DNA from: CAUZFZ01 sp964431285 | GTDB lineage: Bacteria; Planctomycetota; Planctomycetia; Planctomycetales; Planctomycetaceae | Assembly (NCBI GenBank): GCA_964431285.1 | Contig: CAYSJO010000064.1 | Coordinates: 1 to 22,631, forward strand | Direction: 5' to 3' | Length of the DNA stretch: 22,631 nucleotides | Shown here: one piece after another, positions 1 through 6,703 of the stretch | How the letters are laid out: each line of letters begins with the position of its first letter | Position numbering within the stretch: the stretch's first letter is position 1 | The notes under the pieces: generated by a model | Databases searched by the model: none | Told to the model about the DNA's origin: nothing | The model's input: the letters and a program-made list of their open reading frames with translations, nothing else | Program-made: the position numbers and the translations under genes

Positions 1-21
1 CGCGTCGTTTTCAAACAGAGC
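1..21. mobile_element. End of an IS element (terminal inverted repeat)
   Basis: Positions 7-21 read GTTTTCAAACAGAGC, the exact reverse complement of 22496-22510 at the other edge, where an IS5-type transposase begins. The next bases, 22-25, are CTAG, and CTAG also sits just outside the right-hand copy. This fits the YTAR target of the IS5 group. Inside the 15-base repeat the two copies differ, so they are probably opposite ends of the same kind of element, and the body of this one lies to the left of the window. Confidence 0.7.
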
Positions 22-342
22 CTAGTATTGTCATAACCGACATCCACCATCGGCTGAAGCCAGCAGCAGTCCGGCTGACGCCGATTAATCATTCGTGCCC
101 CGTGGAAGGGCATCAGTCTCCGAACGACTGATCGCTGCAAACGCCTGTTGATTTCAGCAACCAATAACCAATGGCGTGCCATCGTGAATTGATGTGGGGA
201 TCAAGCCGTATTCGTTCCGCCACACGTCACTGCCGAAACGGGCCGCTTCTGCTGACCGCCTTAAGCTCTTGAGTCGTCCTTTGACACCCTGGTGCAGCCG
301 CCTACAATCGCCCGTTTTTCCCAGATCTGAGGCGATTCTTCC
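22..342. other. Intergenic region upstream of argB
   Basis: About 320 bases between the IS end and argB. Apart from the argB promoter at 281-308 I see no gene, RNA or repeat here. Short open frames on both strands have no recognisable product. The insertion may have separated argB from its former upstream neighbour. Confidence 0.6.
281..308 (+). promoter_or_regulatory. Sigma-70-type promoter for argB
   Basis: A perfect -35 box TTGACA (281-286) and a -10 box TACAAT (303-308) are separated by 16 bases. Transcription would begin near 315, leaving a leader of about 28 bases before the GTG start at 343. I saw no clear ArgR-type operator. Confidence 0.7.
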
Positions 343-1221
343 GTGGACGAAGCGATCCGCAAGGCTCGAGTTCTGATCGAGGCTCTCGGCTGGATCCGCC
401 AGTTTCGGGACCGGCACGTCGTCATCAAACTCGGCGGCAGTGCGCTGGATGACCCGCAGTCCGTTCGCTCATTCCTGACGGACGTACTGTTTTTTGAGAC
501 GGTCGGCATGAAGCCCGTCATTATTCACGGCGGGGGCAAAGAAATCAGCCGGGCGATGGCTGAAGCCGGCATCGAACCTCGCTGGGTACAGGGACGACGT
601 TTCACGGATCAGGGCACACTGGATATCGCCACGAATGTACTGGCCGGCGACATCTGCAACCGGCTGGTTGACGAAATTCACGATCTGGGCGGAGAGGCCG
701 TCGGGATGAGCTACCTCAGCGGGAAGAACCTGCTGATCGGGCAACGGCTGTCGCTGAGCGGAGATGCAGGCGAAGAACTCGACCTGGGATTCGTCGGCGA
801 GGTGGTTGATATCAACCGCGAGTTTCTTGACGCAGCCGCATCGGCCGGGCAGATACCAGTGATCCCCTGCGTCGCAGTGGATCGCACGGGGCAGCGGTTG
901 AACGTTAACGGAGATACGGCCGCCGCCGCGGTGGCGCGGTTACTCAAGGCTGAAAAACTCGTTTTCGTCAGCGATGTTCCCGGTATCCTGCGCGATCGGG
1001 ATGATGCCGATTCGCTGATTTCCCATGTCACCGTTCCGCGTTGTCGCGAACTGATTGCTGACGACACGATCGCCGCGGGGATGGTGCCCAAAGTCGAAGC
1101 TGCTCTGGAAGCGCTTGAGGCTGGCGTCGGCAAACTTCACATCGTGGACGGCCGCATGCCGCACTCGGTGTTACTTGAGATTTACTCGGACAAGGGTGTC
1201 GGAACAGAAATTGTTGCCTGA
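343..1221 (+). CDS. argB: Acetylglutamate kinase
   Basis: Phosphorylates the gamma-carboxylate of N-acetyl-L-glutamate with ATP, the second step of arginine synthesis, in the cytoplasm. The 292-residue product has the amino-acid-kinase fold signatures in order: VVIKLGGS (26-33, nucleotide-binding Lys29 and Gly pair), IIHGGGKE (60-67, substrate loop), NVNGDTAAAA, VFVSDVPG and GMVPKVEAA near the C-terminus. Length is normal for the family. The start is GTG, with GAGG at 329-332 ten bases upstream, and no better start is visible. It is first in an argB-argD-argF block and is preceded by a strong promoter. ArgB is often feedback-inhibited by arginine through an N-terminal helix. The N-terminal stretch here could serve that role, but I cannot show it. 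Confidence 0.97.
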   Translation: MDEAIRKARVLIEALGWIRQFRDRHVVIKLGGSALDDPQSVRSFLTDVLFFETVGMKPVIIHGGGKEISRAMAEAGIEPRWVQGRRFTDQGTLDIATNVLAGDICNRLVDEIHDLGGEAVGMSYLSGKNLLIGQRLSLSGDAGEELDLGFVGEVVDINREFLDAAASAGQIPVIPCVAVDRTGQRLNVNGDTAAAAVARLLKAEKLVFVSDVPGILRDRDDADSLISHVTVPRCRELIADDTIAAGMVPKVEAALEALEAGVGKLHIVDGRMPHSVLLEIYSDKGVGTEIVA

Positions 1222-1341
1222 GGTAATGTGTCGTTGAGCAGCGGTCTCGCTTTATGGGATGGCTCTTTTGTGACGAACCAATCACGCAAGCTGCCTGTCT
1301 CTGGTGGTTTCCGTTTCCGCACTGCAAACCGAACAGATTTA

Positions 1342-1347
1342 AGAGGA
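1342..1347 (+). promoter_or_regulatory. Ribosome binding site that sets the argD start
   Basis: AGAGGA lies six bases before GTG 1354. The frame is open further upstream to a GTG at 1228, but that codon has no comparable site and would add 42 residues unlike ArgD. Confidence 0.65.
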
Positions 1348-1353
1348 ACACAA

Positions 1354-2565
1354 GTGGACGCAGCCGCATCATTGTCCAGTCAGGACAGAATCGCCCAGTT
1401 CGAAAAGCACGTCATCCCGAATTACGGTCGCTATCCGATCAGTCTGGTGCGTGGCGAGGGATCGCATGTCTGGGACGCTGAGGGAAACCGCTATCTCGAT
1501 CTGTTCCCTGGCTGGGGCTGCAATATTCTGGGGCACTGTCCGCCGCGGGTGGTTGAGGCGATTCAGCAACAGGCGGCCCGGCTGATCCACATCCCAAACA
1601 CCTGGTACATGGAACCGCAGGGCGAATTCGCCGAGCTTCTGTGCACCCGCAGTTTCGGTAAGGCGTTTTTCTGCAACAGTGGTGCGGAAGCCAATGAGGG
1701 CGCGATCAAGCTGGCACGTCTGCACGGGATGAAGGAGGGCCAGTATAAGATCATCACTTTCGAACGCGGCTTTCATGGCCGGACGCTGGCCACGACGACG
1801 GCTACGGCCCAGCCGAAGTATCAGGAAGGACTGGGCCCACTCGTCGCCGGCTTCCTGTATGCCCCATATGGGGACCTCGATGCGGTAGCGGAACTCGTCG
1901 ACCACGAAACCTGTGGGATCATGATCGAGCCGGTCCAGGGCGAAGGTGGCGTCCGCATTCCGCCGGACGGTTTCCTGCAGGGACTGCGTCGGATCGCTGA
2001 TAAAAACGGCTGTCTGTTGATCTTCGACGAAGTTCAGACGGGCATGGCCCGGACAGGAAGCTGGCTCGCATATCAGCAGTTCGACGTCAAACCGGACGTC
2101 ATGACGATGGCGAAGGGCATCGCCGCCGGCGTTGCCTGCGGGGCCCTCATTACGACAGCTGAGCTGGCGCCCGATCTGCGACCGGGCATGCATGCCTCGA
2201 CATTCGGTGGCAACCCTCTCGCCATGGCTGCAGGGGTCGCGACAATTCAGACCATCGAAGAAGACGGTCTGCTCGACAATGTGGCGCAGCGGGCTGCCGA
2301 GTTTCGTCATCACTTCGAACAGCTCAAGACGGAACTGCCGATCATCAGCGAGGTCCGGGTGATGGGCATGATGGTCGGTGTTGACCTGACAATTCCGTCC
2401 GGCCCGGCCGTCGGCAAGTGCATGCAACGAGGACTTCTCATCAATGCAACTCAGGAAACCGTTGTGCGGCTGCTTCCGCCACTGAATGTCACCGCTGAAC
2501 AGGTTGAGGAAGGCTGCTCGATCATCTCCGATGTCCTGAAAGAAATGGCCGCAGAGGCCGAATAA
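1354..2565 (+). CDS. argD: Acetylornithine aminotransferase (class III, PLP)
   Basis: Transfers an amino group from glutamate to N-acetylglutamate semialdehyde, giving N-acetylornithine. It is a cytoplasmic PLP enzyme. The 403-residue product shows the class III aminotransferase pattern: the NSGAEANEGAIKLAR cofactor loop, the aromatic FERGFHGRT, EPVQGEGG, FDEVQTGMARTG with the PLP-nitrogen Asp at residue 225, TMAKGIAAG with the Schiff-base Lys at residue 254, and HASTFGGNPLA. I chose GTG 1354 because it has AGAGGA upstream and gives the usual family length near 400. The outer GTG at 1228 is possible but unlikely. It follows argB by 132 bases and is followed by an intrinsic terminator, so argB-argD is probably one transcript. 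Related enzymes act on succinylornithine or GABA; the arg neighbours favour ArgD. Confidence 0.95.
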   Translation: MDAAASLSSQDRIAQFEKHVIPNYGRYPISLVRGEGSHVWDAEGNRYLDLFPGWGCNILGHCPPRVVEAIQQQAARLIHIPNTWYMEPQGEFAELLCTRSFGKAFFCNSGAEANEGAIKLARLHGMKEGQYKIITFERGFHGRTLATTTATAQPKYQEGLGPLVAGFLYAPYGDLDAVAELVDHETCGIMIEPVQGEGGVRIPPDGFLQGLRRIADKNGCLLIFDEVQTGMARTGSWLAYQQFDVKPDVMTMAKGIAAGVACGALITTAELAPDLRPGMHASTFGGNPLAMAAGVATIQTIEEDGLLDNVAQRAAEFRHHFEQLKTELPIISEVRVMGMMVGVDLTIPSGPAVGKCMQRGLLINATQETVVRLLPPLNVTAEQVEEGCSIISDVLKEMAAEAE

Positions 2566-2582
2566 ATCATCCGACTCCCTGA

Positions 2583-2612
2583 AAGCCCGGTTTCCACTCG
2601 GAAGTCGGGCTT
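2583..2612 (+). terminator. Intrinsic terminator between argD and argF
   Basis: Arms 2583-2595 and 2600-2612 form a 13-base-pair stem (AAGCCCG, then two G-U pairs, then UUCC) around a four-base loop ACUC. The following bases are U-rich but interrupted by C. It starts 17 bases after the argD stop and ends 27 bases before the argF start, so read-through to argF may be partial. Confidence 0.75.
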
Positions 2613-2639
2613 CTTCAATTCTCCCAGCGAGTTCCTGTC

Positions 2640-3554
2640 ATGCGACATCTCACCTCTCTGTTCAATCTGACCCCCGATGACGTAATGGACATCATCGAGA
2701 CAGCTCAGGACCTCAAAGACAAACTGGCCGTCGGCGAACGCCCCTCGCCGCTGGCAAACCACGTACTCACCCAAATCTACGACAAGCCATCGCTGCGAAC
2801 ACGACTGAGTTTCGACACGGCAATGGTCCATCTGGGCGGTGAGAGCGAGTTTTTTACAGGCAAAAACGCCGGCATGTACGGCCGCGAATCCCTGCCGGAC
2901 GTGGCCCGGGTCGTCAGTGGCATCTCCGACGCCGTCGTGCTGCGCACATTCTCACACGCGACGATCGAAGAATTCACCCGCTGGTCTCAGTGCCCGGTCA
3001 TCAACGGTCTCTCCGACGACTTCCATCCCTGTCAGGCTCTCACGGATTTGTTCACCGTTCGAGAAGTCTTCGGTGCCCTGACCAGCGAACGCATCGTGTT
3101 CGTGGGTGACGGCAACAATGTTTCGGCGTCACTGGCCATCATCACGGCCATGTTGAACCTGCCATTCACTTTATGTTGTCCGCCGGGCTACGAATTGCCC
3201 GATGAGTTTCATGCGAGAATCCGAGACAAGTACCCCAATGCGGACTTCACCCTTTCGCACAATCCCGTTGAAGCCGTGGCGAACGCGGACGTCATTTACA
3301 CGGACGTCTGGGCCAGCATGGGCCAGGAATCTGAAGCCGACACACGAGGCAAGGACTTCGCCAGCTTCCAGGTCAACTCCGAACTGCTTTCGAAAGCTCC
3401 GAAAGAGTGCCGCTTCATGCACGACCTCCCGGCCCGACGCGGCCTGGAAGTGACCGACGAAGTCATGGATGGACCCAACAGCATCGTCTTCCGCCAAGCT
3501 GAAAACCGCATGCACCTGGCCAAAGGTTTACTCGCCTGGTTACTGCACTCCTGA
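2640..3554 (+). CDS. argF: Ornithine carbamoyltransferase
   Basis: Condenses ornithine with carbamoyl phosphate to citrulline in the cytoplasm. The 304-residue product has the carbamoyl-phosphate loop KPSLRTRLSF, FHPCQALTDL, the second-domain motif VFVGDGNNVSASL and the ornithine-side motif DVWASMGQE. The usual HCLPA.RG motif reads HDLPARRG, so the Cys that contacts ornithine and carbamoyl phosphate in well-studied enzymes is Asp. Without a search I cannot say whether this is a lineage variant, a substrate change (for example acetyl- or succinylornithine) or lower activity. The start is ATG with only a weak upstream purine run. It lies 74 bases after argD, beyond a terminator, and may be read partly from the argB promoter. 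Confidence 0.93.
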   Translation: MRHLTSLFNLTPDDVMDIIETAQDLKDKLAVGERPSPLANHVLTQIYDKPSLRTRLSFDTAMVHLGGESEFFTGKNAGMYGRESLPDVARVVSGISDAVVLRTFSHATIEEFTRWSQCPVINGLSDDFHPCQALTDLFTVREVFGALTSERIVFVGDGNNVSASLAIITAMLNLPFTLCCPPGYELPDEFHARIRDKYPNADFTLSHNPVEAVANADVIYTDVWASMGQESEADTRGKDFASFQVNSELLSKAPKECRFMHDLPARRGLEVTDEVMDGPNSIVFRQAENRMHLAKGLLAWLLHS

Positions 3555-3579
3555 GGATTTCTGCACGCAAAACCTGATG

Positions 3580-3607
3580 TTGCAACGATAGGCGCGACTG
3601 GTATTAT
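3580..3607 (+). promoter_or_regulatory. Candidate promoter for the tRNA-tuf cluster
   Basis: A -35-like TTGCAA (3580-3585) and a -10 TATTAT (3602-3607) are 16 bases apart, after argF and about 86 bases before the first tRNA. Initiation would fall near 3614, inside the hairpin at 3610-3624. Confidence 0.55.
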
Positions 3608-3609
3608 CC

Positions 3610-3633
3610 CGTCGCTTTGCGACGCAACTTTTT
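3610..3633 (+). terminator. Small hairpin with T tract downstream of argF
   Basis: CGTCGC-TTT-GCGACG (3610-3624) is a perfect six-base-pair stem with a three-base loop. CAAC and then five T (3629-3633) follow. It could end the argF transcript, although the gap before the T run weakens this. It coincides with the predicted start point of the tRNA cluster promoter. Confidence 0.4.
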
Positions 3634-3693
3634 GGCGTGATTCGGATTCTGACTCACAAACTAACTGTTTTTCGTGGACCGGGTCCATCGGAT

Positions 3694-3766
3694 GCCAGTG
3701 TAGCTCAATTGGCAGAGCCCCGGTTTTGTAAACCGGAGGTTGTGGGTTCGAGTCCCACCGCAGGCT
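3694..3766 (+). tRNA. tRNA-Thr (anticodon TGT)
   Basis: A 73-base cloverleaf: D stem GCTC/GAGC, anticodon stem CCGGT/ACCGG around TTTGTAA (anticodon TGT, reads ACA), T stem GTGGG/CCCAC, discriminator T. CCA is not encoded. The acceptor arms GCCAGTG and CGCAGGC pair except for an A-A opposition at position 4-69 and a T-G wobble. It is first of four tRNAs before tuf. Confidence 0.92.
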
Positions 3767-4041
3767 TTCATGGGCCGGATCCGGCTGGCTGAAGCGGATA
3801 AGAGTCAGCCTGCCCCGCCGTCTCCTTTCAGATAAATCAAAAGTCGCGTATCAATTCCTTTCCATTGACTGAAGAAGTCGCTAAATTCCCGCCGCTTTGA
3901 GGGCCGCGATGCCGGTACGTCCTCTGTTGGAGGGATTCCGGAGGCCAGAACCGCTTCCGAATGGGTCAGTTTTGTGGTCCGCTCGGTCACTCTGTTGGGG
4001 GTATTTGCAGACGCCGTCAGGCACTGCTCCTCCTCAGTTGC
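3767..4041. other. Spacer between tRNA-Thr and tRNA-Tyr
   Basis: This 275-base stretch is much longer than usual within a tRNA cluster. I see no gene. A seven-base-pair stem can form near 3786-3811 (GCTGGCT with AGTCAGC) but lacks a T tract. No convincing promoter was found: the best -35-like TTGACT at 3865 has no -10 box at a proper distance. Confidence 0.5.
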
Positions 4042-4124
4042 GGGGGTGTTCCAGAGTGGCCAAATGGGCCAGACTGTAAATCTGGCGGCGTACGCCTTCG
4101 CAGGTTCGAATCCTGCCGCCCCCA
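4042..4124 (+). tRNA. tRNA-Tyr (anticodon GTA)
   Basis: An 83-base class II tRNA. Acceptor GGGGGTG/CGCCCCC, D arm CCA/TGG, anticodon stem CCAGA/TCTGG around CTGTAAA (anticodon GTA), a long variable arm, T stem GCAGG/CCTGC, discriminator A. CCA is not encoded. A T-rich run follows but has no hairpin. Confidence 0.96.
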
Positions 4125-4165
4125 ATCTTGTTTTGTTTTTTGATGTCTCGTTGAGTTTGGTAGTT

Positions 4166-4236
4166 GCGGGTGTAGCTCAACGGTAGAGCCCCAGCCTTCC
4201 AAGCTGGTTGTGTGGGTTCGATTCCCATCACCCGCT
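4166..4236 (+). tRNA. tRNA-Gly (anticodon TCC)
   Basis: A 71-base cloverleaf: acceptor GCGGGTG/CACCCGC, D stem GCTC/GAGC, anticodon stem CCAGC/GCTGG around CTTCCAA (anticodon TCC, reads GGA), T stem GTGGG/CCCAT, discriminator T. It lies 41 bases after tRNA-Tyr. Confidence 0.96.
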
Positions 4237-4302
4237 TTTGACAAGGGACATGGAGCCAGGAGACCTGGATTGGGTTCTCAAGTCGGGATTCCTGGTTGAC
4301 CT

Positions 4303-4375
<73 letters not shown>

Positions 4376-4434
4376 CTGGATTGAGTTTACTGGCAGGAGT
4401 TCTGTGACTCGCAGTTAGTTTCTGACGGGCGATT

Positions 4435-4450
4435 CTGTTCGACTGTTCGA
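4435..4450 (+). repeat. Tandem 8-base repeat in the tuf leader
   Basis: CTGTTCGA occurs twice in direct succession, 60 bases before the tuf start. Its role is unknown and it may be chance. Confidence 0.4.
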
Positions 4451-4509
4451 CAATTTTCTGGCCCGCACACTCTCTCGTACCTGATTTGTAAGGACAGGAA
4501 TCAACCCCA

Positions 4510-5706
4510 ATGGCCAAAGAAAACTTTGTACGGACCAAACCACACGTAAACGTAGGAACGATTGGCCACATCGACCACGGCAAGACAACATTGACCGCGG
4601 CCATTCTTGCTGTGCAGGGGGCCAAAGGCCTTGGCCAGGTGAAAAGCTATGCGGACATCGCCAAGGGCGGAACGGTTCGTGATGAAAACAAGACGGTGAC
4701 CATCGCGGTTTCGCACGTCGAGTACGAGTCTGAAGGACGACATTACGCCCACATCGACTGCCCCGGCCACGCCGACTACATCAAGAACATGATTACCGGT
4801 GCTGCCCAGATGGATGGGGCGATTTTGGTGGTCGCCGCGGACGCGTGGCCGATGCCGCAGACTCGTGAGCACATTCTTCTGGCCCGGCAGGTGAGCGTTC
4901 CTGAACTTGTCGTCTTCCTCAACAAGATTGACCTTGTTGATGACGAAGAGCTGCTTGAGTTGATTGAAATGGAAGTGCGGGAGCTGCTCGACAAGTACGG
5001 CTTCGACGGCGACTCGATACCGATCGTCAAGGGTTCGTCACGGCCGGCACTGGAGAATCCGGGCGACGAAGCCTGCAACAAATGTATTAGTGAGCTGATG
5101 GATGCCTTAGACAGCCACATTCCGGAACCCGAGCGGCTTACAGACCGCGATTTTCTTATGGCTGTTGAAGACGTGTTTTCAATCGAAGGGCGCGGCACGG
5201 TCGCGACCGGTCGAATTGAGCAAGGGACGATCAATATCGGCGAAAAGGTCGAGATCGTCGGCCTGAAGGACACTGCTGAGACGACCTGCACCGGTGTCGA
5301 AATGTTCAACAAAACGCTTGACACAGGGCAGGCTGGCGACAATGTCGGCCTGCTGCTGCGTGGCATCAAAAAAGATGAGATTGATCGTGGACAGGTGTTG
5401 GCCAAGCCGGGCAGTATTAAGCCGCACACAAAGTTTGAGTGTGAGGTCTACGTCTTGAGCAAGGAAGAAGGTGGCCGTCACACGCCGTTCTTCAGTGGTT
5501 ACCGCCCCCAGTTCTATTTCCGTACAACAGACGTTACTGGTGCCGCCAATCTGCTTGGTGGTGCTGAGATGTGCATGCCTGGCGACAATGTTGCGTTGGA
5601 AGTTGAGCTGGGCAAGCCTGTCGCCATGGTGGATGGCAGCCGTTTTGCGATCCGGGAAGGCGGCCGGACAGTTGGATCGGGAATTATCTCGAAGGTCGTT
5701 GAGTAG
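4510..5706 (+). CDS. tuf: Elongation factor Tu
   Basis: GTPase that delivers aminoacyl-tRNA to the ribosomal A site. The 398-residue product has all three domains. G1 is GHIDHGKT (19-26), G3 is DCPGH (83-87), G4 is NKID (138-141), and domains 2 and 3 include GRGTVATGR, GGRHTPFF and YRPQFYFRTTDVTG. The start ATG has AAGGA about 14 bases upstream. Two departures stand out. Switch I reads KTVTI (61-65) instead of RGITI, keeping the Mg-coordinating Thr; I recall this from other planctomycetes. Residues 111-113 are Asp-Ala-Trp where nearly all EF-Tu have (Ala/Thr)-Asp-Gly before PMPQTREH. The gene follows four tRNAs and precedes rpmG. It may be one of two tuf copies in the genome. Confidence 0.97.
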   Translation: MAKENFVRTKPHVNVGTIGHIDHGKTTLTAAILAVQGAKGLGQVKSYADIAKGGTVRDENKTVTIAVSHVEYESEGRHYAHIDCPGHADYIKNMITGAAQMDGAILVVAADAWPMPQTREHILLARQVSVPELVVFLNKIDLVDDEELLELIEMEVRELLDKYGFDGDSIPIVKGSSRPALENPGDEACNKCISELMDALDSHIPEPERLTDRDFLMAVEDVFSIEGRGTVATGRIEQGTINIGEKVEIVGLKDTAETTCTGVEMFNKTLDTGQAGDNVGLLLRGIKKDEIDRGQVLAKPGSIKPHTKFECEVYVLSKEEGGRHTPFFSGYRPQFYFRTTDVTGAANLLGGAEMCMPGDNVALEVELGKPVAMVDGSRFAIREGGRTVGSGIISKVVE

Positions 5707-5775
5707 GCACCGGCCGTCGAATCGCGTTAACGTTGCGGATTTCGATCCTGGCGGCTTCTGAAAGCGAGATTTGAG

Positions 5776-5928
5776 ATGCGAGAGTACGTATGGCTTGAAT
5801 GTACCGAGTCCGGCATGCGGAATTACCGCGTGCAGAAAGAGACTCGGGGCACTGAGCGACTGGAGCTGAAGAAGTACTGTCCGAAGCTTCGGCGTCATAC
5901 GATTCATAAGGAATCGCGTAAGAAATAG
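5776..5928 (+). CDS. rpmG: 50S ribosomal protein L33
   Basis: A small 50-residue protein of the large subunit near the E site. It starts MREYVWLECTES and contains the family core RLELKKYCP and the basic tail HTIHKESRKK. Zinc-binding L33 proteins have two CxxC pairs. Here they read CTES (9-12) and CPKL (35-38), so one Cys of each pair is lost and a zinc ribbon cannot form in the usual way. The gene is 69 bases after tuf and 107 bases before tRNA-Trp, the common bacterial tuf-rpmG-trnW-secE order. No strong ribosome binding site is visible. Confidence 0.93.
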   Translation: MREYVWLECTESGMRNYRVQKETRGTERLELKKYCPKLRRHTIHKESRKK

Positions 5929-6035
5929 ATGGGCTGGCATTGTTTTCAACTGAATTCAATGTCGACCTCAGAGTTATGCGGCCCGAGGGAACTGGAGTCC
6001 GCTGGCTGCACACCCGGTTGCTGAATCGACTGGGT

Positions 6036-6108
6036 ACGGGTGTAGCTCAATTGGCAGAGCACTGGATTCCAAATCCAGCGGTTGGGGGTTCAAGTCCCTC
6101 CGCCCGTG
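6036..6108 (+). tRNA. tRNA-Trp (anticodon CCA)
   Basis: A 73-base cloverleaf: acceptor ACGGGTG/CGCCCGT, D stem GCTC/GAGC, anticodon stem CTGGA/TCCAG around TTCCAAA (anticodon CCA), T stem GGGGG/CCCTC with one G-T pair, and discriminator G as expected for Trp. It sits between rpmG and secE, a common place for it. Confidence 0.96.
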
Positions 6109-6176
6109 TTTCGGAGACAACTCACTCTCCGGTACTCGTCGGAGATTTGAGCTGCCAACTAAGTTGACAATCCTTG

Positions 6177-6206
6177 ACCGCCGGCGTTTTCGACGTCGGC
6201 GGTTTT
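6177..6206 (+). terminator. Intrinsic terminator between tRNA-Trp and secE
   Basis: Arms 6177-6187 and 6193-6203 pair over 11 bases (ACCGCCGGCGT, one G-U) around a five-base loop. Four T (6203-6206) follow. It ends the tRNA-tuf-rpmG-trnW unit 20 bases before the secE start, so secE must be read by leakage or from a promoter I could not identify. Confidence 0.75.
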
Positions 6207-6225
6207 CAATCATCGGATACCGATC

Positions 6226-6660
6226 GTGTCGCAGAATTCTGCCAACACGTTTCTGGCGGAGCTGAAAAGTTTCAGCTTCTACAAACGGAATCAGGGTCGG
6301 CTCGCGCGTCGGCTGACATGGGCCGCAATTGCGGCGATCGCCATTCTCGGTGCCTGGGCATTGCGAAATGCGTTTCTGATTCAATTGAATAATGACGCGA
6401 TCGAATACGGGATACCGGGGGCGATCAGTCTGATTGGGTGCTGGCTGGGTTTTCGCGTCATTCATTATCCGAAGTTTGCAGAGTTTCTGATTGCCACAGA
6501 GTCAGAGGTTGAAAAGGTCCACTGGCCGGATCGACCGCACGTTCATCGAGCAACAATCGTGGTAATGGTCACCATGTTGCTCATGGGGGCGTTGCTATTT
6601 GTGTTCGACATGATTTGGCGAGAAGTCTTTTCGTTCATTGGGTTCCTTGAATTCGTTTAA
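6226..6660 (+). CDS. secE: Preprotein translocase subunit SecE
   Basis: Essential membrane subunit that clamps SecY in the SecYEG translocon. The 144-residue product has three hydrophobic segments, about 31-51, 59-79 and 109-131. Just before the last is the conserved amphipathic motif EVEKVHWPDR (94-103). The last helix with its motif is the universal SecE core. The two extra N-terminal helices make it a three-span form like E. coli SecE, where many bacteria have one span. The start is GTG; no other start lies close by and the ribosome binding site is weak. It is followed by nusG after 43 bases. Confidence 0.92.
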   Translation: MSQNSANTFLAELKSFSFYKRNQGRLARRLTWAAIAAIAILGAWALRNAFLIQLNNDAIEYGIPGAISLIGCWLGFRVIHYPKFAEFLIATESEVEKVHWPDRPHVHRATIVVMVTMLLMGALLFVFDMIWREVFSFIGFLEFV

Positions 6661-6703
6661 CTGACTCGGCACCCGAAGCCACCTGACTTTATCCGAGAAC
6701 GTC

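Noticed and set aside
1228..1353. N-terminal extension of ArgD from GTG 1228
   Set aside because: The 42 extra residues do not look like ArgD, and GTG 1354 has a proper ribosome binding site and gives the family length.
1369..2427. Long open frame on the minus strand opposite argD (352 codons)
   Set aside because: It lies wholly inside a well-supported gene and has no recognisable motifs; such antisense frames are common in GC-rich coding DNA.
3865..3887. TTGACT and TAAATT as a promoter before tRNA-Tyr
   Set aside because: The spacing is only 11 bases, too short for sigma-70.
3897..4079. Open frame running into tRNA-Tyr
   Set aside because: It overlaps a certain tRNA and shows no protein features.
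6164..6192. TTGACA as a promoter for secE
   Set aside because: No acceptable -10 box lies 15-19 bases downstream, and the site overlaps the terminator stem.
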